Positions 51,869 through 59,806 of a stretch of 64,000 nt of DNA are shown one piece after another (positions within the stretch are counted from its first letter, which is position 1; every line of letters starts with the position of its first letter). The notes below the pieces were generated by a model, which was not told the origin of the DNA, did not search any database, and saw nothing but the letters and a program-made list of their open reading frames with translations. This DNA comes from an uncultured Eggerthellaceae bacterium (GTDB lineage Bacteria > Actinomycetota > Coriobacteriia > Coriobacteriales > Eggerthellaceae). The stretch spans positions 124,001-188,000 of the forward strand of contig CAKTUD010000002.1 of NCBI GenBank assembly GCA_934617425.1, given 5' to 3'. The position numbers and the translations under genes were made by a program.

Positions 51869-52315
51869 ATGAAGAAGTTTTTGAGTGAGTTCAAAGAGTT
51901 CATCAACCGCGGCAACGTGATGGATTTGGCTGTTGGCGTCATCATCGGCGGCGCTTTCACGTCTATCGTCACCGCGCTTACCACCAACATCATCAATCCG
52001 TTGATTTCCGTCATAGCGGGCGGCGGCGCCAACACCATCTCGGGTTTGGTGGTGCCGGGCACCGATATCGACTTCGGTGCGTTCATCAGCGCCTGCATCA
52101 ACTTCTTGATCGTGGCGTTTGTCGTCTTCATGCTGGTTAAGGCTGTGAACAAAGCGCAGGATCTGGGCAACAAGATCGTCGGCAAAGAATGCGCGTGCGA
52201 AACCGAGAAGAAAGCCCCGACTTGCCCCTATTGTCTGGAAGAAGTGAAGGAGGGCGCCACGCGCTGTCCGCATTGCGCCGCCGCTTTCGATGAACCCGCG
52301 AAGGCTGAGGAGTAG
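51869..52315 (+). CDS. mscL: Large-conductance mechanosensitive channel with zinc-ribbon tail
   Basis: This 148-residue protein starts KKFLSEFKEFINRGNVMDLAVGVIIGGAFTSIVTALT, with the second helix FISACINFLIVAFVVFMLVKAVNK, as in MscL. It releases solutes during osmotic downshock. The cytoplasmic C-terminus carries CACETEKKAPTCPYCLEEVKEGATRCPHC, a zinc-ribbon-like pair of CxxC motifs. ATG at 51869 follows AAAGG; the longer frame runs through the tRNA. Confidence 0.94.
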   Translation: MKKFLSEFKEFINRGNVMDLAVGVIIGGAFTSIVTALTTNIINPLISVIAGGGANTISGLVVPGTDIDFGAFISACINFLIVAFVVFMLVKAVNKAQDLGNKIVGKECACETEKKAPTCPYCLEEVKEGATRCPHCAAAFDEPAKAEE

Positions 52316-52449
52316 CGGCAACAGCGGCGGCTGAGCGCTGCGGCAGGGCAGCAGGGCGGCTACGTGCTGCGCCTTGCGCGAGTGAAGCGATTGCCGCATG
52401 TCGGGTTTGAGCGACGTTTGCCCAGATGGTGCGCAATGCGCGTTCTGCG

Positions 52450-52905
52450 CTATTTGTGCCTCGCGCGTAGAAACGCCCGAATCTCCTTTTCGGCATGTTT
52501 GAATTGCAGGGATAGCTCGGCACCCGAATATCCTTGCGCGATAAGTTCGCACAGCACGGCGATTGTCAGGTCGTCGGGCTGTGCGTTTATTTCTTCAAAG
52601 GAAATCTTGCCGTTTTTTGGCGGTGCTAGGTAATGATGCTCGGCCGAAGGATCTTCGTGGGGGATGTTGCCGGCTGTCGCTTGCAGCGGTAAGCTGCCGT
52701 CGTCTAAAAGTAGGGCGGGACTTACGTTGAGCGCATGGGCGATTTTCTCGACGTTCTTGAGGCTCGCGTTTACGCGCTCTTGCTCGATGCCGCCGATGTA
52801 GGTGCGGTGGAGGCCACTTTTTGCGGCGAGGTCTTCTTGGGTGAGGCCGGCAATCTTGCGATGGCGCCGAAGGTTTTTCGCAAAGATTTTCAGGATAGAT
52901 TCCAT
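52450..52905 (-). CDS. XRE-family transcriptional regulator
   Basis: This 151-residue protein has an N-terminal Cro/C1-type HTH (FAKNLRRHRKIAGLTQEDLAAKSGLHRTYIGGIEQERVNASL). A linker follows, then a C-terminal region (about 95-148) rich in charged helices. The target is unknown. It is transcribed away from the structured DNA at 53.0 kb. Confidence 0.9.
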   Translation of the reverse strand: MESILKIFAKNLRRHRKIAGLTQEDLAAKSGLHRTYIGGIEQERVNASLKNVEKIAHALNVSPALLLDDGSLPLQATAGNIPHEDPSAEHHYLAPPKNGKISFEEINAQPDDLTIAVLCELIAQGYSGAELSLQFKHAEKEIRAFLRARHK

Positions 52906-52938
52906 CGGCTGCTCCCTCGAACGTTTTACCCGATGGAA

Positions 52939-52966
52939 ACTATAGCAAGTCTTTTAGCAAAAGCAA
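52939..52966 (-). promoter_or_regulatory. Promoter of the XRE regulator gene
   Basis: On the minus strand, TTGCTT and TATAGT are 16 bases apart, with an extended TGC immediately before the -10. The -10 is 33 bases from the ATG. Confidence 0.55.
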
Positions 52967-53011
52967 AAAAACTGCGTTTTACGGGCGCAACGCGGTGATT
53001 GAGCGCGAGGG

Positions 53012-53091
53012 TCGTGGACGCAAAGCGACTCGAAGAGTAGTCCGGAGGACTGTCCGTCAGACAGCAGCCTCTGAAGGCATATCGTCCACGA
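53012..53091. other. Foldable 80-base segment, possible structured RNA
   Basis: A 9-bp outer stem (TCGTGGACG / CGTCCACGA) closes a region that can form several small hairpins. These are AGTCC-GGA-GGACT (53039-53051), the partly overlapping alternative CTGTC-CGTCA-GACAG (53050-53064) and GCCT-CTGA-AGGC (53067-53078). It is neither a tRNA nor a riboswitch I recognise. It could be a small RNA, a leader or a protein-binding palindrome. Confidence 0.35.
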
Positions 53092-53286
53092 GACGCGGAC
53101 GATAGCTTGGGGCTTTTCGGTTCCGTACGTTATCATGGTTGAAATTAACCTATCTGAAGTGGCCATACTTTATTTCGAGGAATATTGCACTCGGTTTTCG
53201 AGGGCTATTATGCTCTGTGTTTTCGAGGAAAACCATGATGAAACAACGTCTCATGAACCCGATAGGATAAAAGGAGAAGGTAGTCA

Positions 53287-53949
53287 TTGGTTGCCCCAAA
53301 GATGCAGGAGTATAACGTGGCCGACAAAAAAGAAACCGTGAAGCTCATGGCGCTTCTGCTGGTGCTTGCTGCGTGGATGGTTTTCATCTTTGGAATGTCG
53401 GCCAACAACGGGGATGACTCGCAAGGGTTGAGCGATCGCGTGGCGGCGATTCTCGCCAGTGCGTTCGTGCCCGGTTTCGACGGCTTTTCTGCAGTTGATC
53501 AGCAGGCGGTTCTCCAGGCGATGAGCTTTCCCATCCGTAAAGCCGCGCATTTCACCGAATACGCCATCCTGGGTGCGCTTGCGTTTGCTTCGTTGGGACA
53601 GGCGCACAGGGTCCGTAGGCTTGCAAAGGCCAGCGGATCTGCGGTTGCCAACGTCACAGGTGCTAGCAAATCCGCAGCTGCCAGTGCTGCTTCATCCGCT
53701 AGCGCCCTCGCATCCGCTCGCAAGCGCCTTTCCAAGCAAGCCTTAATTGCCATCATGTTCTCGTTTGCCTATGCCGTATTGGATGAATTTCACCAGCTAT
53801 TCGTGGCGGGACGCTGCGGTCAGCCGTTTGACGTACTGATAGATACTCTCGGAGCCATCACTGCCGTTGTGGTCATCTGCGCCATTTTGTTTGCGCGCGC
53901 TGATAAAGTTTCTGCCTGGAAAGTTTCTGCCTGGAATCTGTTTATATAA
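53287..53949 (+). CDS. VanZ-like membrane protein
   Basis: This protein (220 residues) has VanZ-family features: LLVLAAWMVFIFGMSANNGDDSQGLS, FPIRKAAHFTEYAILGAL, AYAVLDEFHQLFVAGRCGQPFDVLIDTLGA. An Ala/Ser-rich insert (about residues 100-145) interrupts the domain. The TTG start at 53287 has GGAGAAGG 6 bases upstream; ATG 53302 lacks one. The C-terminus contains a 15-base tandem duplication (53905-53934) giving KVSAW twice. Function is unknown; VanZ confers low-level teicoplanin tolerance in some Gram-positives. Confidence 0.87.
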   Translation: MVAPKMQEYNVADKKETVKLMALLLVLAAWMVFIFGMSANNGDDSQGLSDRVAAILASAFVPGFDGFSAVDQQAVLQAMSFPIRKAAHFTEYAILGALAFASLGQAHRVRRLAKASGSAVANVTGASKSAAASAASSASALASARKRLSKQALIAIMFSFAYAVLDEFHQLFVAGRCGQPFDVLIDTLGAITAVVVICAILFARADKVSAWKVSAWNLFI

Positions 53950-54003
53950 AACGAATGTCGTCTAATTTTGATTACGACGCCATACGGGATGTTTTCTAGC
54001 CGC

Positions 54004-54786
54004 CTACCATAACCCAGCTAAATCGCCCACAACGCGAACGAAGAAAATCGCCAGCACCAAGATCATGATGGGCCGTACGATCTTCGAGCCGCCCTTGTCA
54101 AAGGATTTCGAGCCCAGATAGCTGCCGGCGATGTTGAACGCTCCTGCCAAAAGCCCCAGCGGGATAAGCGCCGCGCCATGAACCAAAAACACTACCAGCG
54201 CCGATAGATTGGTGGATAGGTTGATGACCTTGGTCACGCCGTTTGCGCGCGTGATGGTCATATGGGTAAGCGCTGTCAAAAGCAGCAGCAGAAACGTGCC
54301 GGTGCCGGGGCCGTAAAAGCCGTCGTAGACGCCCACGCAAAGCGCAATCGCAAAACCGATGGCGATGCACTTTCTCTCGGGGAGCTCGTCGCCTTGCGCC
54401 TCGAACGCCTTTTTGCGCATTACGTAGAAGGCGGTGATGGGCAAGATGGCAAGCATGATCACTTTGAGGTAGAAATCGCTGATCACCAAGGTAAGCTGCG
54501 CTCCGAAAAAGCTGCCGATGAATGCCGCCGGCACGCAGCTAAGCGCGATTTTCCAGGGGATATAGCCGCTGCGTGCAAAACGGATCGTCGCCAATGTCGT
54601 ACCCATGGTGGCGCTTAGCTTATTGGTGGCGATGGCCGCATGCGCTGGGAGGCCCGCGATCATGTAAGCTGGCAGCGAGATAAGCCCGCCGCCGCCGGCG
54701 ATGGTGTCGATGAAGCCCGCAACAAACACAAGCGGAAAGATGATGAGGCATTGTATAGGGTCGAACATTTGCAATAGATCGAGCAC
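54004..54786 (-). CDS. TauE/SafE (TSUP) family permease
   Basis: This 260-residue protein has about eight helices. It contains PLVFVAGFIDTIAGGGGLISLPAYMIAGLPAHAAIATNKLSA and, in the second half, GVYDGFYGPGTGTFLLL and GVTKVINLSTNLSAL. Members export sulfite or sulfoacetate or import small acids. A GTG start at 54786 with GGAGGAG just upstream is preferred over a frame reaching 54897. Confidence 0.9.
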   Translation of the reverse strand: MLDLLQMFDPIQCLIIFPLVFVAGFIDTIAGGGGLISLPAYMIAGLPAHAAIATNKLSATMGTTLATIRFARSGYIPWKIALSCVPAAFIGSFFGAQLTLVISDFYLKVIMLAILPITAFYVMRKKAFEAQGDELPERKCIAIGFAIALCVGVYDGFYGPGTGTFLLLLLTALTHMTITRANGVTKVINLSTNLSALVVFLVHGAALIPLGLLAGAFNIAGSYLGSKSFDKGGSKIVRPIMILVLAIFFVRVVGDLAGLW

Positions 54787-55013
54787 GGGCTCCTCCGTAT
54801 CGGTTGCGTTGGGTGGTGCGGCAAGGTTTCGTGCGCTGGTCGTAAGATGGCGTCTGCGTTCGCCGCCGCTTGGCGTCGCGCATTGCGCGTTCGTCATTCT
54901 AGCGCAAGCCGTTTGCGCAAACGCACGTTATCGCGATATGCCGCTGGTATACTGATGACCGACACAAAAAGCAGCGCGCGCCCGCGCGCAACCAGGGCAG
55001 AGGGGGCTTTGGC

Positions 55014-56171
55014 ATGCCAAGTGTAGGCGATTTGGTCGATGTTGCCGAATCCTTAGAAAAAAGCCGCATCGTGGTTTTGCGCGACAGCTGCATTGCCGTG
55101 CGAAACAGAAACACCAGCTGCCGCAAATGCGTGGAAACCTGCCCGGCTGATGCGATAACGATCGTTTCCAACAGGATCGAGCTTTCCGCTGTACGCTGCG
55201 TCGACTGCGGCCTATGCACGATAGTCTGCCCCACCGAAGCGCTGCGTATGACCAACCCTACCGAGCAAGAGCTGCAAAACGGACTCGCCAAAACCGCTTC
55301 GGAAAATGGCGGGCGCTGCGTTGCGGCTTGCGCGCGTATGGCGGCAAAACGCCTAGTCGACCCTGTCCGCTATGTCGAAGTGCCCTGCCTGGGCTGCGTT
55401 TCGGAAAGTGCCATGCTCGCCCAGTTCGCCCAAGGGGCAGACGACGTGCTTTTGATCGACGGCAATTGCTCCACGTGTAAATACGGTTTCGTCGACGGGT
55501 CGGTGAGCAACGTGGTGCTCACGGCCAACGTCTTGCTCGAAGCGCAAGGGTTGCAAAAGCGCATTACCCGCGCCTCGGCGTTTCCTAACGACATGCTGCT
55601 CGGCGAAGATCCTGACGGCGTTTTCGGCTCTACGCGTCGCGGCTTTCTTGGCGACACGGTAAAGACCGCGCGCGAGATGGCAACAACCGCCGCCGAAACA
55701 GCCCTCAAAAAAGAACTCGGCACCGCAGGTTCGGAAAATATCGGCAAGCGCCTGCACGTCTCCGAAGACGGCACGCTGCCAAATGTGGCGCTGCCGCGTC
55801 ACGAAAACCTCCTGAACAGCCTGTTCGTCTTGGGTGAGAGGGGAGAGGCGGAGAACGCCGCGCAAGAGGCCCCCGGCGATCCCCGCGACATCCGCGTGGA
55901 CACCCACCTGTTCGGCGTCATCGAAATCGATACGGCGAAATGCAACGCATGCGGCATGTGCGCGGTATTCTGCCCGACGTCTGCCATCAAGCGCGACCCT
56001 TTGCGCGAAACGCCCACGTCACGCTTAAAGCTGCTGGAATTCAGCGCCAGCGACTGCGTTCAGTGCGGCTTGTGCCAAGACGTTTGCTGGAAAAAATGCA
56101 TCGACCTCTCAAGCGAGGTTTCGCTGGGGCAGCTGTTCGATTTCGAACCGAAGGTTTTCAACCTGCATTAA
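55014..56171 (+). CDS. Polyferredoxin-like iron-sulfur protein
   Basis: This protein is 385 residues long. N-terminal cysteine clusters CRKCVETCPADAI and CVDCGLCTIVCPTEAL (about 36-80) and C-terminal CNACGMCAVFCPTSAI and CVQCGLCQDVCWKKC (about 305-365) predict four 4Fe-4S clusters. The middle has VPCLGCVSESAML and DGNCSTCKYG, reminiscent of the cysteine pattern of MvhD-like proteins. It is cytoplasmic, with no signal peptide. It probably carries electrons for an oxidoreductase not present in the window. RBS AGAGGGGG. Confidence 0.85.
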   Translation: MPSVGDLVDVAESLEKSRIVVLRDSCIAVRNRNTSCRKCVETCPADAITIVSNRIELSAVRCVDCGLCTIVCPTEALRMTNPTEQELQNGLAKTASENGGRCVAACARMAAKRLVDPVRYVEVPCLGCVSESAMLAQFAQGADDVLLIDGNCSTCKYGFVDGSVSNVVLTANVLLEAQGLQKRITRASAFPNDMLLGEDPDGVFGSTRRGFLGDTVKTAREMATTAAETALKKELGTAGSENIGKRLHVSEDGTLPNVALPRHENLLNSLFVLGERGEAENAAQEAPGDPRDIRVDTHLFGVIEIDTAKCNACGMCAVFCPTSAIKRDPLRETPTSRLKLLEFSASDCVQCGLCQDVCWKKCIDLSSEVSLGQLFDFEPKVFNLH

Positions 56172-56210
56172 GGGCAGCCGGGGAAATGTTTCCATTTGAA
56201 GAAGTCGCTA

Positions 56211-56261
56211 TTGCGCGCTGGAGTGCCCATGCTATAATCAATTCGCTTTAGCACTCTAAAG
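56211..56261 (+). promoter_or_regulatory. Promoter and operator-like repeats of the amino-acid ABC operon
   Basis: TTGCGC (56211-56216) and TATAAT (56233-56238) are 16 bases apart. Two inverted repeats surround the start region. GAGTGC (56221-56226) and GCACTC (56251-56256) flank the -10. CTTTAG-CACT-CTAAAG (56246-56261) lies just downstream. A repressor site is likely; the regulator is unknown. Confidence 0.7.
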
Positions 56262-56326
56262 TGATTTAGTGAACACAGGCAAGCCCGCATCCAACGCGGG
56301 CGCGCTTCGCGAAAAAGGAGACACCA

Positions 56327-57172
56327 ATGAAGAAGATCAAGCTTTTTGCTGTGGTCGCGGGGGCGATGGCCCTTACCTTCGCCTTGGCTGGCTGCGGTTC
56401 GCAGAATCAGGCTGCAAGCTCTGCTTCGGCTTCTGCTAGCGGCAGCGACCAAGCGGCAACCAAGCAGCTCGTCGTCGGTTTCGATTCGGCTTACCCGCCC
56501 TACGGCTTTGTTGCCGATGATGGCAGCTACACCGGCTTCGATCTCGATTTGGCGCAGGAAGTCGCCGAGCGCAATGGTTGGGAATTCAAAGCCGAGCCCA
56601 TCGATTGGGATGCCAAGGACGCCCTGCTTAATTCCGACACCATCAACTGCATCTGGAATGGCTTCACCATGGAAGGTCGCGAGGACGACTACACGTTCTC
56701 CGAACCCTACATGCTCAACGAGCAGGTTGTCGTCGTTAAGGCCGGAAACGACATCAGCGAGCTCAAAGACCTTGCGGGCAAAACTGTCATGACCCAGGTT
56801 GATTCCGCCGCGCTCGATGTGCTCACTGGCGATCAGGCCGACCTCGCGGCAACCTTCAAGGGTGGCGAGGCCCAGACCATCGGCGATTACAACAACGCGT
56901 TCATGCAGCTTGATTCTGGTCAGGTCGACGCCGTTGCTTGCGATCTTTCCATTGCTCAATACCAAATCGCCAAGGCCGGCGACAAGTACGTGCAGCTTAG
57001 CGAGCCTCTTTCCAACGAGCACTACGCCGTTGGCTTCAAGAAGGGCAACACCGAGATCGCCGAGCAGGTTTCCAATACGCTGAAGGAAATGTATCAAGAC
57101 GGCACCGTGCAGAAGCTCTGCGAGAAATACGCCGAGTACGGTCTGTCTTTCGACAACTGGATTCTCAAGTAG
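56327..57172 (+). CDS. Amino-acid ABC transporter substrate-binding lipoprotein
   Basis: This 281-residue protein has a lipoprotein signal (MKKIKLFAVVAGAMALTFALAGC), a Ser/Ala linker and a type II periplasmic-binding fold of family 3. Its segments include LVVGFDSAYPPYGFVADDGSYTGFDLDLAQEVAERNGW and WNGFTMEGREDDYTFSEPYM. Such proteins bind polar amino acids (Gln, Glu, cystine, His). The exact ligand cannot be told. Strong AAAAAGGAG RBS. Permease and ATPase follow. Confidence 0.93.
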   Translation: MKKIKLFAVVAGAMALTFALAGCGSQNQAASSASASASGSDQAATKQLVVGFDSAYPPYGFVADDGSYTGFDLDLAQEVAERNGWEFKAEPIDWDAKDALLNSDTINCIWNGFTMEGREDDYTFSEPYMLNEQVVVVKAGNDISELKDLAGKTVMTQVDSAALDVLTGDQADLAATFKGGEAQTIGDYNNAFMQLDSGQVDAVACDLSIAQYQIAKAGDKYVQLSEPLSNEHYAVGFKKGNTEIAEQVSNTLKEMYQDGTVQKLCEKYAEYGLSFDNWILK

Positions 57173-57268
57173 GAATCGGTTGCCAAGGGCCTTGTCGGCG
57201 GGCGTGCCGGCAGCGTCTTGCGGCAAACGAGCCGCTTCGCCTAAACCGCGTCCGAACTTTTACTGGAA

Positions 57269-57305
57269 ACGTTTGCCTCTCGTCCACGCGACGGGGGGCA
57301 AACGT
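57269..57305 (+). other. Intra-operon hairpin after the binding-protein gene
   Basis: ACGTTTGCC and GGCAAACGT form a 9-bp stem across a 19-base loop between the binding-protein and permease genes. Such hairpins often protect the binding-protein mRNA and lower downstream expression. Confidence 0.5.
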
Positions 57306-57349
57306 GCGTGAATGCGACGTTTGCAGACGTTCTTGAAGAAAGGTGCATC

Positions 57350-58003
57350 GTGGAGCTTTCGGTGATGCTCGGCCTGCTTGGCCAGGGTTTGGTTCTCACT
57401 GCGCAGATTTTCGCCATAACGCTTATCGGCTCGCTGCCTTTGGGCGTTGTCATTGCGCTTGCCCGCATGAGCAAATTCAAGCCGCTTGCGGCCCTTGCCA
57501 GCGTGTATATCTCCTTTATGCGCGGCACGCCGCTCATGCTGCAGCTCATGGCGCTGATGTTCGGCCCGTACTACCTGTTTCACGTGCAGCTCGGCACCGA
57601 TTGGAAGTTCTGGGCCTGTGGCATCGGCTTCGTCTTGAACTATGCGGCTTATTTCGCGGAAATCTATCGCAGCGGAATCCAGTCGATTCCGCGTGGCCAA
57701 TACGAGGCGGCCGAGGTTTTGGGCTATACGCGTTCGCAAACCTTTATGAAGATCGTGCTTCCCCAGGTCATAAAACGTATTTTGCCTGCTATGGGAAACG
57801 AGATCATCACGTTGGTGAAAGACACGTCGCTAGCGTTCGTCCTAGGCATCATGGAGATGTTCACGCAGGCGAAAGCCATCGCGGCTTCGCAGGTGAGCAT
57901 GCTTCCCTACATCATCGCCGCAGCGATTTACTGGATCATCAACATCTGCATAGAGCTTATTCTGAGGCGGGTTGAGAAACGCCTCGATTATTACCACGAT
58001 TAA
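57350..58003 (+). CDS. Amino-acid ABC transporter permease
   Basis: This 217-residue protein has about five helices. It shows the HisM/GlnP pattern LLGQGLVLTAQIFAITLIGSLPLG at the start, SFMRGTPLMLQL, and the EAA loop EAAEVLGYTRSQTFMKIVLPQ. GTG at 57350 with AAAGG 7 bases upstream is preferred; a GTG at 57308 is the alternative. Confidence 0.92.
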   Translation: MELSVMLGLLGQGLVLTAQIFAITLIGSLPLGVVIALARMSKFKPLAALASVYISFMRGTPLMLQLMALMFGPYYLFHVQLGTDWKFWACGIGFVLNYAAYFAEIYRSGIQSIPRGQYEAAEVLGYTRSQTFMKIVLPQVIKRILPAMGNEIITLVKDTSLAFVLGIMEMFTQAKAIAASQVSMLPYIIAAAIYWIINICIELILRRVEKRLDYYHD

Positions 58004-58030
58004 GCAGCTGCCTGCGTTCAAGGAGATCCA

Positions 58031-58819
58031 ATGACTGCAAACGAGCAAACCGAGACCCTGGTAGAGCTAACTCATGCAAAGAAGAGCTTCGGCAAAAACG
58101 ATGTTTTGAGGGATATTTCGCTTTCGGTCCATAAAGGCGAGGTCCTTTCGATAATCGGCCCTTCCGGCGGCGGAAAGTCGACGCTTTTGCGTTGTTGCAC
58201 GTTGCTCGAGACGCTCGATTCGGGCTCGCTGTCGTACGGCGACATCCACGTAGCAGCTGATAAGGGCGGGCGTGCCGAATATGCCTCGAAGGACGTGCTG
58301 CGCGCCGCACGTCAGAAATTCGGCTTGGTGTTTCAGAACTTTAACCTGTTCCCGCACTACACCGTTATGAAGAACATCACCGATGCGCCTATCAACGTGC
58401 AGAAGGTGCCCAAAGAGGAGGCCTTTGCGCATGCGCGCGAGCTTCTTGAGAAGATGGGGCTCTCGGGCAAGGAGAACATGGTGCCTTGCGAGCTTTCCGG
58501 CGGTCAGCAGCAGCGTGTCGCCATCGCGCGCGCCTTGGCGCTCAATCCCGACGTGCTGTTTTTCGATGAGCCCACCAGCGCTCTCGACCCCGAGCTTACC
58601 AAGGGCGTTTTACGTGTCATCCGCCAGCTCGCCGACGAGCATATGACCATGGTCATCGTCACGCACGAGATGACCTTCGCTCGCGATGTCGCCGACACGG
58701 CCGTTTTCATGGACGGCGGCGTGATAGTGGAGCAAGGCCCCGCATCCGAGGTGATCGGAAATCCGAAGGAGGAACGCACCAAGGCATTCCTCCACGGCGA
58801 TGGCCCCGACGCCGATTAG
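58031..58819 (+). CDS. Amino-acid ABC transporter ATPase
   Basis: This 262-residue GlnQ-type ATPase has Walker A GPSGGGKSTLLRC, signature ELSGGQQQRVAIARAL, Walker B VLFFDEPTSALDP and the H-loop VTHEMTFARDVAD. It completes the polar amino-acid importer. Its stop overlaps by 4 bases the stop of the convergent acetyltransferase gene (TTAG). Confidence 0.94.
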   Translation: MTANEQTETLVELTHAKKSFGKNDVLRDISLSVHKGEVLSIIGPSGGGKSTLLRCCTLLETLDSGSLSYGDIHVAADKGGRAEYASKDVLRAARQKFGLVFQNFNLFPHYTVMKNITDAPINVQKVPKEEAFAHARELLEKMGLSGKENMVPCELSGGQQQRVAIARALALNPDVLFFDEPTSALDPELTKGVLRVIRQLADEHMTMVIVTHEMTFARDVADTAVFMDGGVIVEQGPASEVIGNPKEERTKAFLHGDGPDAD

Positions 58820-59484
58820 CGCGGCAGGCGCTCCATGAGGGTTTCTTTAAGCGCAACCCCGGGTGCCTCCAAGGTTTTGATCTGCTTGAAGCCCACGTGC
58901 TCATAAAGCGAGATGAGGTTATCGGAATAGGTTTCCAGATAGCAGGGCACCCCTTTCGCGTCGGCGAAGGCGAAAATCGGCTCTATCAGGCGGCGGAAAG
59001 CCCCCGTGCCGCGCGCCTTTTTGCTAACGCCGAGCACATACAGGTGGATGAAATCGTCGAATCCCGTTTCAGCCGCGCGCGCGGCTTCCCAGCTGAAGTC
59101 GGAAACAGGGGCGATCTTCTCGGCGGTTGCAAGATAGGTTTTAAGTTCCGCGGGCGCAAGGACGCGCTTCGCCATTTCCTCGTGGGCGGCGTCTTCGAGC
59201 TCGCTCCAGGTGTGCTCGCCCAAATCGCTTCGCAGATAGGCGCCTGCGCAGCCAGCGAGGTCGGGGGTGGCGAAGCATGCGGGATATTCGATGCCGCAAA
59301 GAAAATCGGCGCGCATGGTTTCGCGCGATATCTCGAGCTTGCGCTCGTAAGTTGCGTCCTTGAGGCTATCGAGCAGGGCGCGGGTCCAGTTTTCCTCCAT
59401 AAAGCTCTCACCCATCATGTCGACAAGCTCGTCGAGCATGGCGGTGTCTTTTGCAGTTGGCGCTACGAGTCCTTCGATCTGCAT
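58816..59484 (-). CDS. GNAT-family N-acetyltransferase
   Basis: This protein (222 residues) has the acetyl-CoA-binding region YVLGVSKKARGTGAFRRLIEPIFAFADAKGVPCYLETYSDNLISLYEHVGF in the C-terminal half. The N-terminal half is helical and variable. The substrate is unknown. ATG at 59484 follows GGAGAG. It runs convergent with the ABC operon. Confidence 0.87.
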   Translation of the reverse strand: MQIEGLVAPTAKDTAMLDELVDMMGESFMEENWTRALLDSLKDATYERKLEISRETMRADFLCGIEYPACFATPDLAGCAGAYLRSDLGEHTWSELEDAAHEEMAKRVLAPAELKTYLATAEKIAPVSDFSWEAARAAETGFDDFIHLYVLGVSKKARGTGAFRRLIEPIFAFADAKGVPCYLETYSDNLISLYEHVGFKQIKTLEAPGVALKETLMERLPR

Positions 59485-59806
59485 GGCGTCTCTCCTTTTC
59501 GCGATCGTCGATTCATCCTAGTGTAGCAAAGCGCGTGTAGGCGGGGCTTCGTTCGTTTCATGGACGATATCGCGATAAGGAAACGTGAAGATTACGAATC
59601 TGTCGATTTCAGCATGCTTTAAGGCGGGCGTGATATTTTGACCGTGTTGGCTTAAGCAACGTTCGCAGGCTTGCGGCGCATGTGCGCCGCGGTAATGAAA
59701 AACCAAACGAACCCCGCCGCGCAAACTCGGCATGCGCCGCCCAAGCCGCTTGCTATAGCGAATGCGCCAATCCAACGCGAATGTATAGTACAAGGAGTGG
59801 TTCTCG
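59485..59806. other. Intergenic region upstream of the HtrA gene
   Basis: These 322 bases separate divergent genes. TATAGT at 59784-59789 could be a -10, but no -35 is seen and it lies only 17 bases before the start codon. No RNA gene is evident. Confidence 0.4.

Larger units (their letters stand above)
52906..53286. other. Intergenic region between XRE regulator and VanZ-like gene
   Basis: These 381 bases hold the XRE promoter (52939-52966) and the foldable segment 53012-53091. Nothing convincing is seen from 53100 to the Shine-Dalgarno of the VanZ-like gene except a possible TTATCAT -10 near 53129. Confidence 0.5.

Noticed and set aside
53012..53091. Unannotated tRNA or tmRNA fragment
   Set aside because: Several small stems are possible but there is no T-loop consensus, anticodon-arm geometry or CCA end.
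56221..56270. CIRCE heat-shock operator
   Set aside because: Only one half (TTAGCACTC) is present; the matching GAGTGCTAA nine bases later is missing, and the downstream gene is an amino-acid binding protein.
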